Origin: an uncultured Acidobacteriota bacterium
GTDB taxonomy: Bacteria; Acidobacteriota; Terriglobia; Bryobacterales; Bryobacteraceae
DNA: 64,000 bases
Direction: 5' to 3'
NCBI GenBank assembly: GCA_902826605.1
Contig: CADEFM010000006.1
Coordinates: forward strand, 124,001-188,000
The first letter of the stretch is position 1. The number at the start of each line of letters is the position of its first letter. The notes beneath the pieces were generated by a model, which searched no databases, was not told the origin of the DNA, and saw only the letters and a program-made list of their open reading frames with translations. Position numbers and translations under genes: made by a program. Below, in pieces: positions 35,378-43,989 of the stretch.

Positions 35378-35405
35378 CTAGGATTATCCTAGCACTTCCC
35401 TAGGG
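35378..35405. promoter_or_regulatory. Palindromic operator of the toxin-antitoxin pair
   Basis: CTAGGA-TTA-TCCTAG (35378-35392) and CCCTAGGG (35398-35405) lie immediately upstream of the antitoxin start. Ribbon-helix-helix antitoxins bind such paired palindromes to repress their own operon. Confidence 0.6.
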
Positions 35406-35505
35406 TCAATGGCGCGATGATGCGGTTGACGGCGTTCTCAGCGGTCCGGCGCTTATCGATTACGGTTCTGGGTACGCGCGAGACTTTCTTTGCCACGTCG
35501 GAAGT

Positions 35506-36501
35506 CTACCCCTGCGATTTTCCACACTCCGAGCAAAATTTCGCCGTCCGTGGAATGGCCTGGCCGCAGTTGGTGCAGAACTTCTTCGCGACACCGGTGA
35601 CCGCCGGAGGAGGCGTGACAGCCGTGGAATCCTGAGACCGCAAAGACCCTACGATCTGCTGAGCCATCACTTGGCCGGCCGCCAAGCCGGCACCGATGCC
35701 CACACCGGCTCCGGCCGAGCCGCCTTCGTTAGCCGCCGCGGTGGGCAGGGAACTAGCCACCTGATATTGCGTGAAGCGGCCAAGATCGCCCACCATGTTC
35801 ATGCCGATCCGTGCGTCGAGCGCTTTCTGCAGTTCCTCGGGCAACGAAAGATTTTCCACAACAAAAGTATCCAATGCCAACCCAAGTTCAGCGAACGACG
35901 GACGCAGCGCTTCGGCAATGCGCCGCGACAGGTCCATTTGATTCGCAGCCATATCGAGAAATGGCACCGAGCTTTGAGCGAATACATCCGCCATACGCCC
36001 CACAATGGTGTTGCGAAGCTGGCTTTCAATGTCGATCACTCGATAGATGTCGCGCGTGCCGCTCACTTTTTGATGAAACACCTGTGGATCAAACACGTGC
36101 CAGGAATACATGCCGTAGCCGCGCAGACGCACCGCGCCGAATTCCTTATCGCGGATGCTGATGGGCGTGGCGGTGCCCCACTTCTGGGCGGTCTGCATAC
36201 GTGTGGAAAAGAAGTACACGTCGCTCTTGAAAGGAGACTCGAACTTCTTGTCCCAGTTCATCAGGTCCGTTAACAGTGGTAAGTTCTGCGTGTTGAGTGT
36301 GTAGAGGCCGGGGCCGAAGACGTCGGCCAGGCGGCCCTCATTGATGAAAACGGCCATCTGGGACTCTCGCACGGTCAGGCGCGCGTTGTTCTGGATTTCC
36401 ATCCCGGCCATGGGATAGCGGCCGACGAGAATACCGTCCTCATCTTCGGTCCATTCAATAACGTCGATAAACTGCTGGGAAAGAAAGTCGAGCAGCGCCA
36501 C
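35506..36501 (-). CDS. SPFH-domain / virion-core-like protein with C-terminal zinc ribbon
   Basis: The 331-residue protein shows an SPFH-like domain (AVFINEGRLADVFGPGLYTLNTQNLP, SDVYFFSTRMQTAQKWGT, IRDKEFGAVRLRGYGMYSW), a Gly/Ala-rich link (about 250-285) and a zinc ribbon (KFCTNCGQAIPRTAKFCSECGKS). SPFH proteins organise membranes; YdjI-type relatives sit in phage-shock or envelope-stress modules. The GTG at 36501 behind GGAGG gives the conserved MALLDFL start, whereas an ATG 27 bases upstream is less likely. Confidence 0.82.
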   Translation of the reverse strand: MALLDFLSQQFIDVIEWTEDEDGILVGRYPMAGMEIQNNARLTVRESQMAVFINEGRLADVFGPGLYTLNTQNLPLLTDLMNWDKKFESPFKSDVYFFSTRMQTAQKWGTATPISIRDKEFGAVRLRGYGMYSWHVFDPQVFHQKVSGTRDIYRVIDIESQLRNTIVGRMADVFAQSSVPFLDMAANQMDLSRRIAEALRPSFAELGLALDTFVVENLSLPEELQKALDARIGMNMVGDLGRFTQYQVASSLPTAAANEGGSAGAGVGIGAGLAAGQVMAQQIVGSLRSQDSTAVTPPPAVTGVAKKFCTNCGQAIPRTAKFCSECGKSQG

Positions 36502-36608
36502 GTTTGGTCCTCCAGGTTTAGTCTTCAAAACACACTACGCTTCTCCAACTATCGTTGTTCTGGCGAAAAAACCTTAGTACGAAGCCATGCGGTGCATAAT
36601 GAAGACGG

Positions 36609-37385
36609 ATGCCGATGCAACGTTCCACGCCGCTGTGGCTGTGGCCCAATTTGTTGAGTCTGGATGCACCTTTGGTCGCAGTGGTCTGGCAGTTTCAATT
36701 CGGACGTGTGTTCAAGACCCCTTTGAACCCAGCCGTCGTTGCGCTGCTGGCCATAACCGTGTGGTTGATTTATACGGCGGACCGGGCGCTTGACGCGCAC
36801 CAGGGAAATGCCGACACCGCGCGACACCGATTTTATCGGGAACATTGGGGACGTTTTCTGCCGTTGTGGTTCATGTTATTCTTCGCAGCGGCCTGGATCG
36901 CGTTGATGCACCTTCCGCGGACCAACCTTTTTCGCGGTGTGGCGCTGCTTTCCGCCGTAGGTATCTATCTTGCGCTGGTTCACAGAGTGTTGCCCGGCCA
37001 GGCATGCCGACGGCTGAAAGAAGCCGCTGTGGGAATCCTCTTCGCATTAGGGGCCTCCTTAACCGTCTGGGAAAAAATCCGTGCGCCCAGGGATGTCGCC
37101 GCCGTCGCGCTATTCTGCGGGCTGTGCTGGATGAACTGCCTTGCAATTGAACGCTGGGAACATCACATGGAGTGGTCGGCTGCTATTCCGGCCGCCACGA
37201 TTGCGGGGCTCGCTTTCGTGTTGTTTGGAGCCCGCCCCGTCTTGGCCGGTGCAATATTCGCAAGCTCTCTGGCGTTAGTTACCCTCAACTTGGGACGCCG
37301 CCGACTATCCGACAACGCCCTGCGGGTTCTGGCTGACGCAGCGCTGCTGACTCCGCTGCTCTTCTTGCGGGTTCCGACGCGGTGA
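36609..37385 (+). CDS. Polytopic membrane protein (UbiA-like), unknown function
   Basis: A 258-residue protein with about seven hydrophobic segments. The motif LSLDAPLVAVVWQ near the N terminus and the loop DRALDAHQGNADTARHRFY with clustered Asp residues recall UbiA-type prenyltransferases, but the conserved NDxxDxxxD motif is not exact, so the assignment is weak. It overlaps the following methyltransferase by 4 bases (GTGA), a coupling that suggests joint work on one small molecule or lipid. Confidence 0.6.
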   Translation: MPMQRSTPLWLWPNLLSLDAPLVAVVWQFQFGRVFKTPLNPAVVALLAITVWLIYTADRALDAHQGNADTARHRFYREHWGRFLPLWFMLFFAAAWIALMHLPRTNLFRGVALLSAVGIYLALVHRVLPGQACRRLKEAAVGILFALGASLTVWEKIRAPRDVAAVALFCGLCWMNCLAIERWEHHMEWSAAIPAATIAGLAFVLFGARPVLAGAIFASSLALVTLNLGRRRLSDNALRVLADAALLTPLLFLRVPTR

Positions 37386-38008
37386 ACTTTGACCGTATCG
37401 CTCCGTGGTATCGCTGGTTCGAGTACGCGGTTTTCGGGCGCGCCTTGGAGAGACGCCGTTCGGCGCTGATCGGCGAAGTAGCAGAGGCCAAGCAAGTGCT
37501 CGTGTTGGGCGACGGCGATGGCCGCGCATTAGTGGATCTGCTTGCCGCCACCCCGCGCGCCAATATTGACTGCGTGGATCTCAGCGCCCACATGCTGGGG
37601 TTGGCGCGTGCTCGGGCAGGAAACGCCCGTGTCGCATATCGTCACACCGACGCGCTGTCGATGCCGTTGCCCTGCCAGACCTACGATTTGGTAGTGACCC
37701 ATTTTTTTCTCGATTGCCTGAGTGAGGCGGACATGGAACGGTTGCTCGTCCGCGTCACCCCTGCACTCGTTCCCAGCGCCCGCTGGATCGTTTCCGAATT
37801 CCGCCAGCCAACCGTGTGGGCGGCGTCTCTGGTTCGTGGTATGTATGTGTTCTTTAGAATCACCGCCGGTTTGCGCACGATGGGGCTGGCCGATCACCGG
37901 CCTATTTTCGCCCGGCACGGATTTCGGCCGATACGCATGCAAACCGCCTGGGGAGGGCTGATGGTCTCCGAATTATGGCAGCGGGAGGGCGTGGGGGTTT
38001 TCCCTTGA
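37382..38008 (+). CDS. Class I SAM-dependent methyltransferase
   Basis: A 208-residue protein with the Rossmann motif I VLVLGDGDGRALVDLLA near 40, an acidic loop VDLSAHML near 64 and motif IV-like DLVVTHFFLDCLSE. This matches class I methyltransferases of the UbiE/small-molecule group. The start is a GTG overlapping the stop of the membrane-protein gene. The substrate is unknown; the neighbour suggests a lipid or quinone, which is inference. Confidence 0.78.
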   Translation: MNFDRIAPWYRWFEYAVFGRALERRRSALIGEVAEAKQVLVLGDGDGRALVDLLAATPRANIDCVDLSAHMLGLARARAGNARVAYRHTDALSMPLPCQTYDLVVTHFFLDCLSEADMERLLVRVTPALVPSARWIVSEFRQPTVWAASLVRGMYVFFRITAGLRTMGLADHRPIFARHGFRPIRMQTAWGGLMVSELWQREGVGVFP

Positions 38009-38051
38009 ATTGACCATCGTGTATACTGAAGTTGAGTTGGCGAATGAAAGC

Positions 38052-38074
38052 AGTGGGCGAAAGCCCACTTTTTT
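38052..38074 (+). terminator. Leader hairpin/attenuator upstream of rimP-nusA-infB
   Basis: AGTGGGC-GAAA-GCCCACT is a perfect 7-base stem with a GNRA tetraloop, followed by TTTTT, 28 bases before the rimP start. It has the form of an intrinsic terminator inside the leader of the nusA operon. Since NusA acts on such hairpins, the operon may be regulated by attenuation through its own product. Confidence 0.65.
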
Positions 38075-38101
38075 ATTGCTTGAACCTAGGCGGGCGGACG
38101 T

Positions 38102-38578
38102 ATGGCGGAAGGAAACCGCGAGAAAGTGACGCAGAAAGTAGCTGAGATCGCCGAGCGTGCGGGCGAGCGGGACGGCATCGAAGTAGTCGATGTCGAGCTG
38201 CTCGGCGGCGGCCGTAGCCGGGTTCTGCGCATTTTTATTGATAAGCCCCAAGGCGTCACTCATGCCGACTGTGAAATGATTTCGCACCACGTCGGGACGG
38301 TTCTGGACGTTGAAGATGTTATCCCGGGCGGCAGCTATACGCTCGAAGTTAGCTCCCCAGGCGTGGAACGAAAGCTCAGCAAGCCGCGCGAGTTCGAACG
38401 CTTTACTGGCCAGAAGGTTAAGGTCGTTTTGCGGCAGCCGGTGGACAACCAGCGCACCTGGACAGGGACACTCAAGGCATTCAATCAAGGCGTGGTGACG
38501 CTGGAGCCCGCGCCGGGCAAAGATATTCAGTTCCCTCTCGAACAGGTGGAAAAAGCCAACCTGAAGTTCGAGTGGTGA
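38102..38578 (+). CDS. rimP: Ribosome maturation factor RimP
   Basis: RimP assists 30S subunit assembly. The 158-residue protein shows the N-terminal domain (VVDVELLGGGRSRVLRIFIDKPQGVTHADCEMISHHVG) and C-terminal Sm-like domain (YTLEVSSPGVERKLSKPREFERFTGQKVKV). It is the first gene of the rimP-nusA-infB operon, with an attenuator-like hairpin just upstream. Confidence 0.95.
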   Translation: MAEGNREKVTQKVAEIAERAGERDGIEVVDVELLGGGRSRVLRIFIDKPQGVTHADCEMISHHVGTVLDVEDVIPGGSYTLEVSSPGVERKLSKPREFERFTGQKVKVVLRQPVDNQRTWTGTLKAFNQGVVTLEPAPGKDIQFPLEQVEKANLKFEW

Positions 38579-38617
38579 TTCTTCGGAAACCGTCACAACA
38601 CACGGAATCATAAAATT

Positions 38618-40042
38618 ATGATGGGCACTCTTTATCAATCCATTGAGATTCTTGCCAAGGAAAAAGGCATTGAACCGCAGATCATCCGCGATGCCGTCAA
38701 GGACGCGATGCTGGTGGCCGCGCGTAAGCATTTCCATACCGATGAAGATCTGGTGGCTGATTTCGACGATACCGGAGCGATTCAGATTTTCGGTGTAAAG
38801 CAAGTCGTCGACGAAGTCACCGATCCCGTCAAACAAATTTCTGTCAGCGAAGCGCGGCGCACCAAACCGGACGCAGAGCCTGGTACCGAGATCCGTTTCC
38901 CGCGCCCAACCGAAGCGTTGGGACGCATTTCCGCCCAGACGTTTAAACAGGTGATTCTGCAGAAGGTGCGGGAAGCCGAGCGTGAAAACATTTTTTCGGA
39001 GTATTCGGGACGTGTCGGCGAACTGGTGAATTGCGTGGTTAAGCGCATCGAAGGACCGGACCTGGTGGCCGATATGGGTAAAACCGAGGTCCGCATTCCC
39101 AAGAAGGAACAGTCCAAACTCGAAAGCTTCAGCGTGGGCGACCGGATTCGCGCAGTAATCAAGAGCGTGGACAAAACCGGCAAAAACGCTGGCGTGGTCA
39201 TATCGCGTGCGGCGCCAGAGCTGGTGATGCGCCTATTCGAGCAGGAAGTTCCTGAGATTTACGACAACACAGTGAGCATCAAAGGCTGCGCCCGCGAAGC
39301 CGGAGAGCGCACCAAGATCGCCGTTTCAAGCCGCGATCGAGATGTGGATAGCGTGGGCGCGTGCGTTGGTATGAAGGGTATGCGCGTGCAGTCCATCATT
39401 CGCGAACTTCGCGGGGAGAAGATCGACATCATCGAATTCAGCGAGGATCCCGTCACCTTCGCGACGCACGCATTAAGCCCCGCGAAAATCTCGCGCATCA
39501 CAATTGTCGATGGCGCCGGGAAGCACATGGAAGTGGTGGTGGACGATACGCAGCTTTCTTTGGCGATCGGCAAAAAGGGTCAGAATGTCCGCCTCGCGGC
39601 GCGCTTGCTCGGGTGGCGTATCGATATCAAGAGCGAAGAAGAGAAGCGTCAAGAAGTGGAATCGCAGATGGCCGCCATGGTGGTTCCTGGCGCTCCCATT
39701 TCCGTGCTGATCGATCAAGGACTGAATGAGGCATTGATTGAGAAGCTAATGGAAGGCGGCATTTCCACGGTGGAGCAACTCGGCTCCATGACTCCGGAAC
39801 AACTGGAGGAAATCCCTGGAATTGGCTTGGAATTAGTGGAAACGATACAGAACGCCGTGATCGCCTATTACGGTCAGTACGAAGGCGCGATGGAGGAGCC
39901 GGCAGCTGCCGGCGAAGTCCTGGCGCCCGAGGCAGCCGAGGAGTCAGCGGACGCCGAGACCGAGGTCGATTCCGTCGGCGCCGAAACGATTGAGCCTAAG
40001 AATGAATCTGTTACGATAAAGAGCACGGTATCCCCGGAGTAA
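38618..40042 (+). CDS. nusA: Transcription termination/antitermination factor NusA
   Basis: NusA binds RNA polymerase and modulates pausing, termination and antitermination. The 474-residue protein has the N-terminal polymerase-binding domain (1-125), S1 domain (about 135-205), two KH domains (about 230-345; RDVDSVGACVGMKGMRVQSI and LSLAIGKKGQNVRLAARL) and a C-terminal helix-hairpin-helix (LEEIPGIGLELVETIQ) plus an acidic tail. Second gene of the operon. Confidence 0.96.
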   Translation: MMGTLYQSIEILAKEKGIEPQIIRDAVKDAMLVAARKHFHTDEDLVADFDDTGAIQIFGVKQVVDEVTDPVKQISVSEARRTKPDAEPGTEIRFPRPTEALGRISAQTFKQVILQKVREAERENIFSEYSGRVGELVNCVVKRIEGPDLVADMGKTEVRIPKKEQSKLESFSVGDRIRAVIKSVDKTGKNAGVVISRAAPELVMRLFEQEVPEIYDNTVSIKGCAREAGERTKIAVSSRDRDVDSVGACVGMKGMRVQSIIRELRGEKIDIIEFSEDPVTFATHALSPAKISRITIVDGAGKHMEVVVDDTQLSLAIGKKGQNVRLAARLLGWRIDIKSEEEKRQEVESQMAAMVVPGAPISVLIDQGLNEALIEKLMEGGISTVEQLGSMTPEQLEEIPGIGLELVETIQNAVIAYYGQYEGAMEEPAAAGEVLAPEAAEESADAETEVDSVGAETIEPKNESVTIKSTVSPE

Positions 40043-40137
40043 TCGGGAGAGGTTCGTACGAAATTATTTTTGGTCGGTGTGGAAAGGTTTGATACAACCC
40101 CGCGTGCGTCCATTGTGAGGCACTCGGGAGTCTTCGT

Positions 40138-43056
40138 ATGAGTAAAATTCGCATCAATGAGTTGGCGCGCGAGCTGGAAGTCAAGCCCAATGTCATTATC
40201 GATCTGCTGCCGGAGTTGGGCATCGAAGATAAGAAGACGCATTCCAGTTCCCTCGACGACGATATTGTGTTAACCATCCGGCGTCATTTAGCGCCGGATT
40301 CGGCCCCCGCCGAATCCACACCGCCGGCCGCCGCGCCGATTGAAACTTCAAAAAAGGAAATCAGCGAGGCCCCAGCCGCTCCGTTCGTGCCTGCGGCTGA
40401 AGTTGCAGGTTCCGGCCCTTCCGCTAGTTCCGTGTCTCAGCCGTCACCTCAGCCGGTCCCTACGCCATTGTCTGGCGGGTCACAGCACGCTTTATCGAAC
40501 AAGGAAGCGGAGGTGAGTGCTCCACCGCCCCCGCCGCGCCCCGCGCCTATTCGTCCTCCACTGGCCAGCGGACCTGGAGTTCCGCCGCCTCCGCCGCACC
40601 CAGCGCCTTCGATTCCGGTGCGTCCGATGGTACCGACGCCGAGGCCCGGGCAAATACTTTCAGGACCGCGACAGCCCTTGCCGCCCGGAGTGGGCGATGT
40701 CTCGCGCCCGCCCGCCGCAGTGAATCCGGCGCCTGGCCCTGGCGCACCAAGGCCCCCTGGAATACAGTTCACGCCAGCACCTCCGCGCCCGGCGGCGCGG
40801 CCAGGCGCGCCTATGCCACCGGTAGCGGTTACGTTGGGTACGGGGTCGCCGCTGCGGCCACCCGCGCGTCCCAATCTGGCTGGCCAGCCTTCGGCGCGGC
40901 CGGTAGTTCCACCCCGTCCGGATATGGTGGCAAAGCTAGCTCATAGCGCTCCGCCGGCACCGGGCACCCCGCGTCCCGGAGTGCCAGCCGCGCGGCCCGC
41001 GAGTCCTGTTCCAGGGCGTCCCATTTACACCGGTCCGGTGCGTCCGGGACAACCGCTGATGCGCGGCCCGGGCATGCCAGGAGCACCACGTCCAGGTGGG
41101 CCCGGCGGGCCCAGCCGTGGACGCTTGACCCATCCCACGTCACCGTTGCGCGCAGAACCGGCGGCGATGCCCATCGATCCAGGCCGCCGTCACGCCACTA
41201 AACCCGGAGTGCGCGGTGGAGATCGGCGCCGTGAGGAGCAGGAAGGGCGTCTTCGTCCGCAATCGCGGCGTCAAGAGTCATTCCAACCGCCGCCCGTCGA
41301 CCGTGAAATCACCATCGCCGAAGGTATTACCGTGAAGGAGCTTTCCGAAAAGCTCGGCATCAAGGGCAACCTGGTGGTGAAACGCCTGGTGGAGCGCAAG
41401 ATTTTTGCCACCATCAATCAGACGCTCGACGTGAAACTGGCGGAGGAATTGGCGCGGGATTTCGGCGCATCCACCAATAAGCTCAGCTACGAAGAAGAGA
41501 GCACTCACGATATTCAGCAGACCGAAGTGGACGATGACCGCGAGACGCGTCCGCCCGTAGTTACGATCATGGGTCACGTGGATCACGGTAAGACCTCACT
41601 GCTCGATTCGATTCGCCTCTCCAATGTCGCGGCGCGCGAAGCTGGCGGGATCACGCAGCATATCGGCGCTTATCACGTGGAAAAGAACGGCAAAAAAATC
41701 GTGTTCATCGACACGCCGGGCCATGAAGCGTTCACCCGCATGCGCGCCCGCGGGGCCAAAGTAACCGACATCGTCATTCTGGTGGTGGCTGCCGACGACG
41801 GCGTGATGCCGCAGACGCTTGAAGCCATAGACCACGCCAAAGCTGCCGGCGTGCCGATCATCGTCGCCATCAACAAAATCGACAAACCGGATGCCCAGCC
41901 TGAGCGCATCAAGCAGCAACTAGCCGATCGCGGCCTGCTGGCCGAAGATTGGGGCGGGGACGTGGTGATGGTTCCCGTTTCAGCCAAAGCGAAAACGAAT
42001 CTGGACCTGCTGCTCGAAATGATTCTGTTGGTCACCGAAATTTTGGATTTGAAGGCGAATCCAGCGCGCCCTGCGATGGGTACCGTGCTGGAAGCGAAAC
42101 TCGACCGCGGGCGCGGTCCGGTGGCGACGGTGCTGGTGCGTAACGGCACGCTGAAAGTGGGCGATTATTTCATCTGCGGCTCGGTCTTCGGCCGCGTCCG
42201 CGCCATGTTTGACGATCGCGGCAATCCGGTTCGCGAAGTGCCGCCGTCGCTGCCGGCCGAAGTTCTGGGTCTGGAATCGCTGCCCGAAGTGGGCGATACC
42301 ATGCAAGTGGTCACCGACACCGCCAAGGCTAAACAGATCGTCATCTATCGCGAATCCAAAGCGCGGGAACAGGCGATGTCGAAGACCAACCGCATTACGC
42401 TCGACCAGCTTCACGACCAGCTCAAGGAAGGCGAGGTCAAGGAACTCAACATCATCCTGAAGACCGACGTGGGCGGTACGGCCGAGGTCTTGACCGATAC
42501 GCTGCAAAAGCTTTCGAACGACCGTGTAAAAATTCGTGTGCTGCATTCGGGCGTCGGGGCCATCACGGAAACCGACGTGCTACTGGCATCGGCCTCGAAC
42601 GCGATCATCGTAGGTTTCGGCGTCCGTCCGGAACGCACTGCACAGGCCGTCGCGGACCAGGAAAAAGTCGATATCCGGCTGCACACGATCATTTATGAGC
42701 TTTCCGATGAAATCAAGAAAGCCATGACCGGCATGCTCGCCCCTGTGTTCAAGGAAGTCTACAAGGGACGTGCACAGGTGCGCGAGGCGTTCCGCATCTC
42801 CAAGGTGGGCACTGTAGCGGGATGCTTTGTGGATGACGGCGCTATCGGCCGCAACAATGAAATCCGGCTGCTGCGCGATAACAAAGTGGTTCATACTGGC
42901 AAGATTCTGGCACTGAAGCGCTTCAAGAACGATGCGAGCGAAGTGAAGCAGGGCTTTGAGTGTGGTATCTCGTTAGCCAACTTCAACGACATCAAACCGG
43001 GCGACGTCATCGAATCGTTCGTCACGGAGCGCGTGGCGGCCGAAGCGATCGCTTAG
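40138..43056 (+). CDS. infB: Translation initiation factor IF-2
   Basis: IF-2 delivers initiator tRNA to the 30S subunit. The 972-residue protein has an N-terminal IF2_N helix bundle, a long Pro/Gly/Ala/Arg-rich disordered region (about 55-375), a second IF2_N domain (IAEGITVKELSEKLGIKGNLVVKRL), then the GTPase domain with GHVDHGKTSLLD near residue 479, DTPGHEAFT and NKIDKPD, and domains II-IV. The disordered region produces long antisense open frames that are not genes. Confidence 0.97.
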   Translation: MSKIRINELARELEVKPNVIIDLLPELGIEDKKTHSSSLDDDIVLTIRRHLAPDSAPAESTPPAAAPIETSKKEISEAPAAPFVPAAEVAGSGPSASSVSQPSPQPVPTPLSGGSQHALSNKEAEVSAPPPPPRPAPIRPPLASGPGVPPPPPHPAPSIPVRPMVPTPRPGQILSGPRQPLPPGVGDVSRPPAAVNPAPGPGAPRPPGIQFTPAPPRPAARPGAPMPPVAVTLGTGSPLRPPARPNLAGQPSARPVVPPRPDMVAKLAHSAPPAPGTPRPGVPAARPASPVPGRPIYTGPVRPGQPLMRGPGMPGAPRPGGPGGPSRGRLTHPTSPLRAEPAAMPIDPGRRHATKPGVRGGDRRREEQEGRLRPQSRRQESFQPPPVDREITIAEGITVKELSEKLGIKGNLVVKRLVERKIFATINQTLDVKLAEELARDFGASTNKLSYEEESTHDIQQTEVDDDRETRPPVVTIMGHVDHGKTSLLDSIRLSNVAAREAGGITQHIGAYHVEKNGKKIVFIDTPGHEAFTRMRARGAKVTDIVILVVAADDGVMPQTLEAIDHAKAAGVPIIVAINKIDKPDAQPERIKQQLADRGLLAEDWGGDVVMVPVSAKAKTNLDLLLEMILLVTEILDLKANPARPAMGTVLEAKLDRGRGPVATVLVRNGTLKVGDYFICGSVFGRVRAMFDDRGNPVREVPPSLPAEVLGLESLPEVGDTMQVVTDTAKAKQIVIYRESKAREQAMSKTNRITLDQLHDQLKEGEVKELNIILKTDVGGTAEVLTDTLQKLSNDRVKIRVLHSGVGAITETDVLLASASNAIIVGFGVRPERTAQAVADQEKVDIRLHTIIYELSDEIKKAMTGMLAPVFKEVYKGRAQVREAFRISKVGTVAGCFVDDGAIGRNNEIRLLRDNKVVHTGKILALKRFKNDASEVKQGFECGISLANFNDIKPGDVIESFVTERVAAEAIA

Positions 43057-43062
43057 CGGCCC

Positions 43063-43350
43063 ATGCCCGCCATTGGCGTCATCACGTTTGAGCTGCGCAT
43101 GGACGACGCGCATTCCCTCAAAGATAAGCGGCATTACGTCAAAGGTCTGAAGGACCGCTTGCGCGCCAAGTTTAACGTGGCCGTGGCGGAAATAGGAGAT
43201 CAGGACGTCTGGCAACGCGGCTTTGTCGCATGCGTCACCGTTTCCCCCGACCAGGCTTACGCTGAGGGAGTGCTGCAAGCCGTGGAGCGCGAAGCTGCTT
43301 CGGTATTGGGGCCGGTGCTGGTGGACGCTACGGTGGAGTGGTTGGCGTAG
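43063..43350 (+). CDS. DUF503 / YlxP-like protein
   Basis: A 95-residue protein of the DUF503 family (IGVITFELRMDDAHSLKDKRHYVKGLKDRLRAKFNVAVAEIGDQDVWQ), an RNA-associated protein often encoded between infB and rbfA. It starts 6 bases after infB and is the last gene of the operon here; rbfA and truB do not follow. Confidence 0.88.
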   Translation: MPAIGVITFELRMDDAHSLKDKRHYVKGLKDRLRAKFNVAVAEIGDQDVWQRGFVACVTVSPDQAYAEGVLQAVEREAASVLGPVLVDATVEWLA

Positions 43351-43404
43351 AATTTGTTCAATCGATGGATGAAGAAACGCGTTTTCGTTGCCGATATACG
43401 GGTG

Positions 43405-43989
43405 ATGAAGAAAACCGTCGCTCTTTTCTGTTTGTGGACATCCTGTGCTGCCGCACAGGATGCTCAACTAGTGGGACGCTGGCGCTCCGTGGAAACATCG
43501 AAGGGCGGAATTGGCGCGATGTACGATTTCATGGCTAATGGAACCGTGCAGTTCAGTCCTGGCGCGATTGTACCCGAACCGTACCGAGTGGAGGGCGAAC
43601 GCCTCACGATTGGCGCCCCACAGGAGATGCAATACACCATCGCTTTCACCGGTGAGGATCGCCTTCGCATGAGCGTGAACGGGCAAGGCGAGGAATATAC
43701 TCGGCTGGGCACGCGCCCAAATCCACAAAGCCTTCTGGTGGGTGAATGGACTGGCACACGCGATATGAGTGGCGTGAAGACCTTGGTGCATTGGATTTTC
43801 CGCGCCGATTCCACCACGCTACTGATGATTCGCTTCACCACACAGAGCGGAACGTACTCCGCGCAAAACGGGCATTTGAAGGCGAGCTTTGGCGGGCGGG
43901 GCGATTTGGAAGGCACGCTCGAACTTACAGGCGGCGTCTTATCGATCACACGCAGCCCCGGCCGCGTCACGAAACTGATGCGATACTAG
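43405..43989 (+). CDS. Exported protein of unknown function (lipocalin-like repeats)
   Basis: The 194-residue product begins with a signal peptide (MKKTVALFCLWTSCAAA). Two similar halves follow, each starting with a LVGxW motif (QLVGRWRSVET near 22 and LLVGEWTGTRD near 110), suggesting an internal duplication of a small beta-barrel, reminiscent of lipocalin-like families. Alternative in-frame starts lie 36 and 51 bases upstream. The end overlaps the glutaminase gene by 4 bases, convergently. Confidence 0.6.
   Translation: MKKTVALFCLWTSCAAAQDAQLVGRWRSVETSKGGIGAMYDFMANGTVQFSPGAIVPEPYRVEGERLTIGAPQEMQYTIAFTGEDRLRMSVNGQGEEYTRLGTRPNPQSLLVGEWTGTRDMSGVKTLVHWIFRADSTTLLMIRFTTQSGTYSAQNGHLKASFGGRGDLEGTLELTGGVLSITRSPGRVTKLMRY

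Noticed and set aside
35389..35496. Minus-strand 35-codon frame with GTG start between the SPFH and antitoxin genes
   Set aside because: No ribosome site and it overlaps the operator palindromes; too short to support.
40449..40874. Minus-strand glycine-rich open frame
   Set aside because: Reverse complement of the Pro/Ala-rich region of infB; composition artefact.
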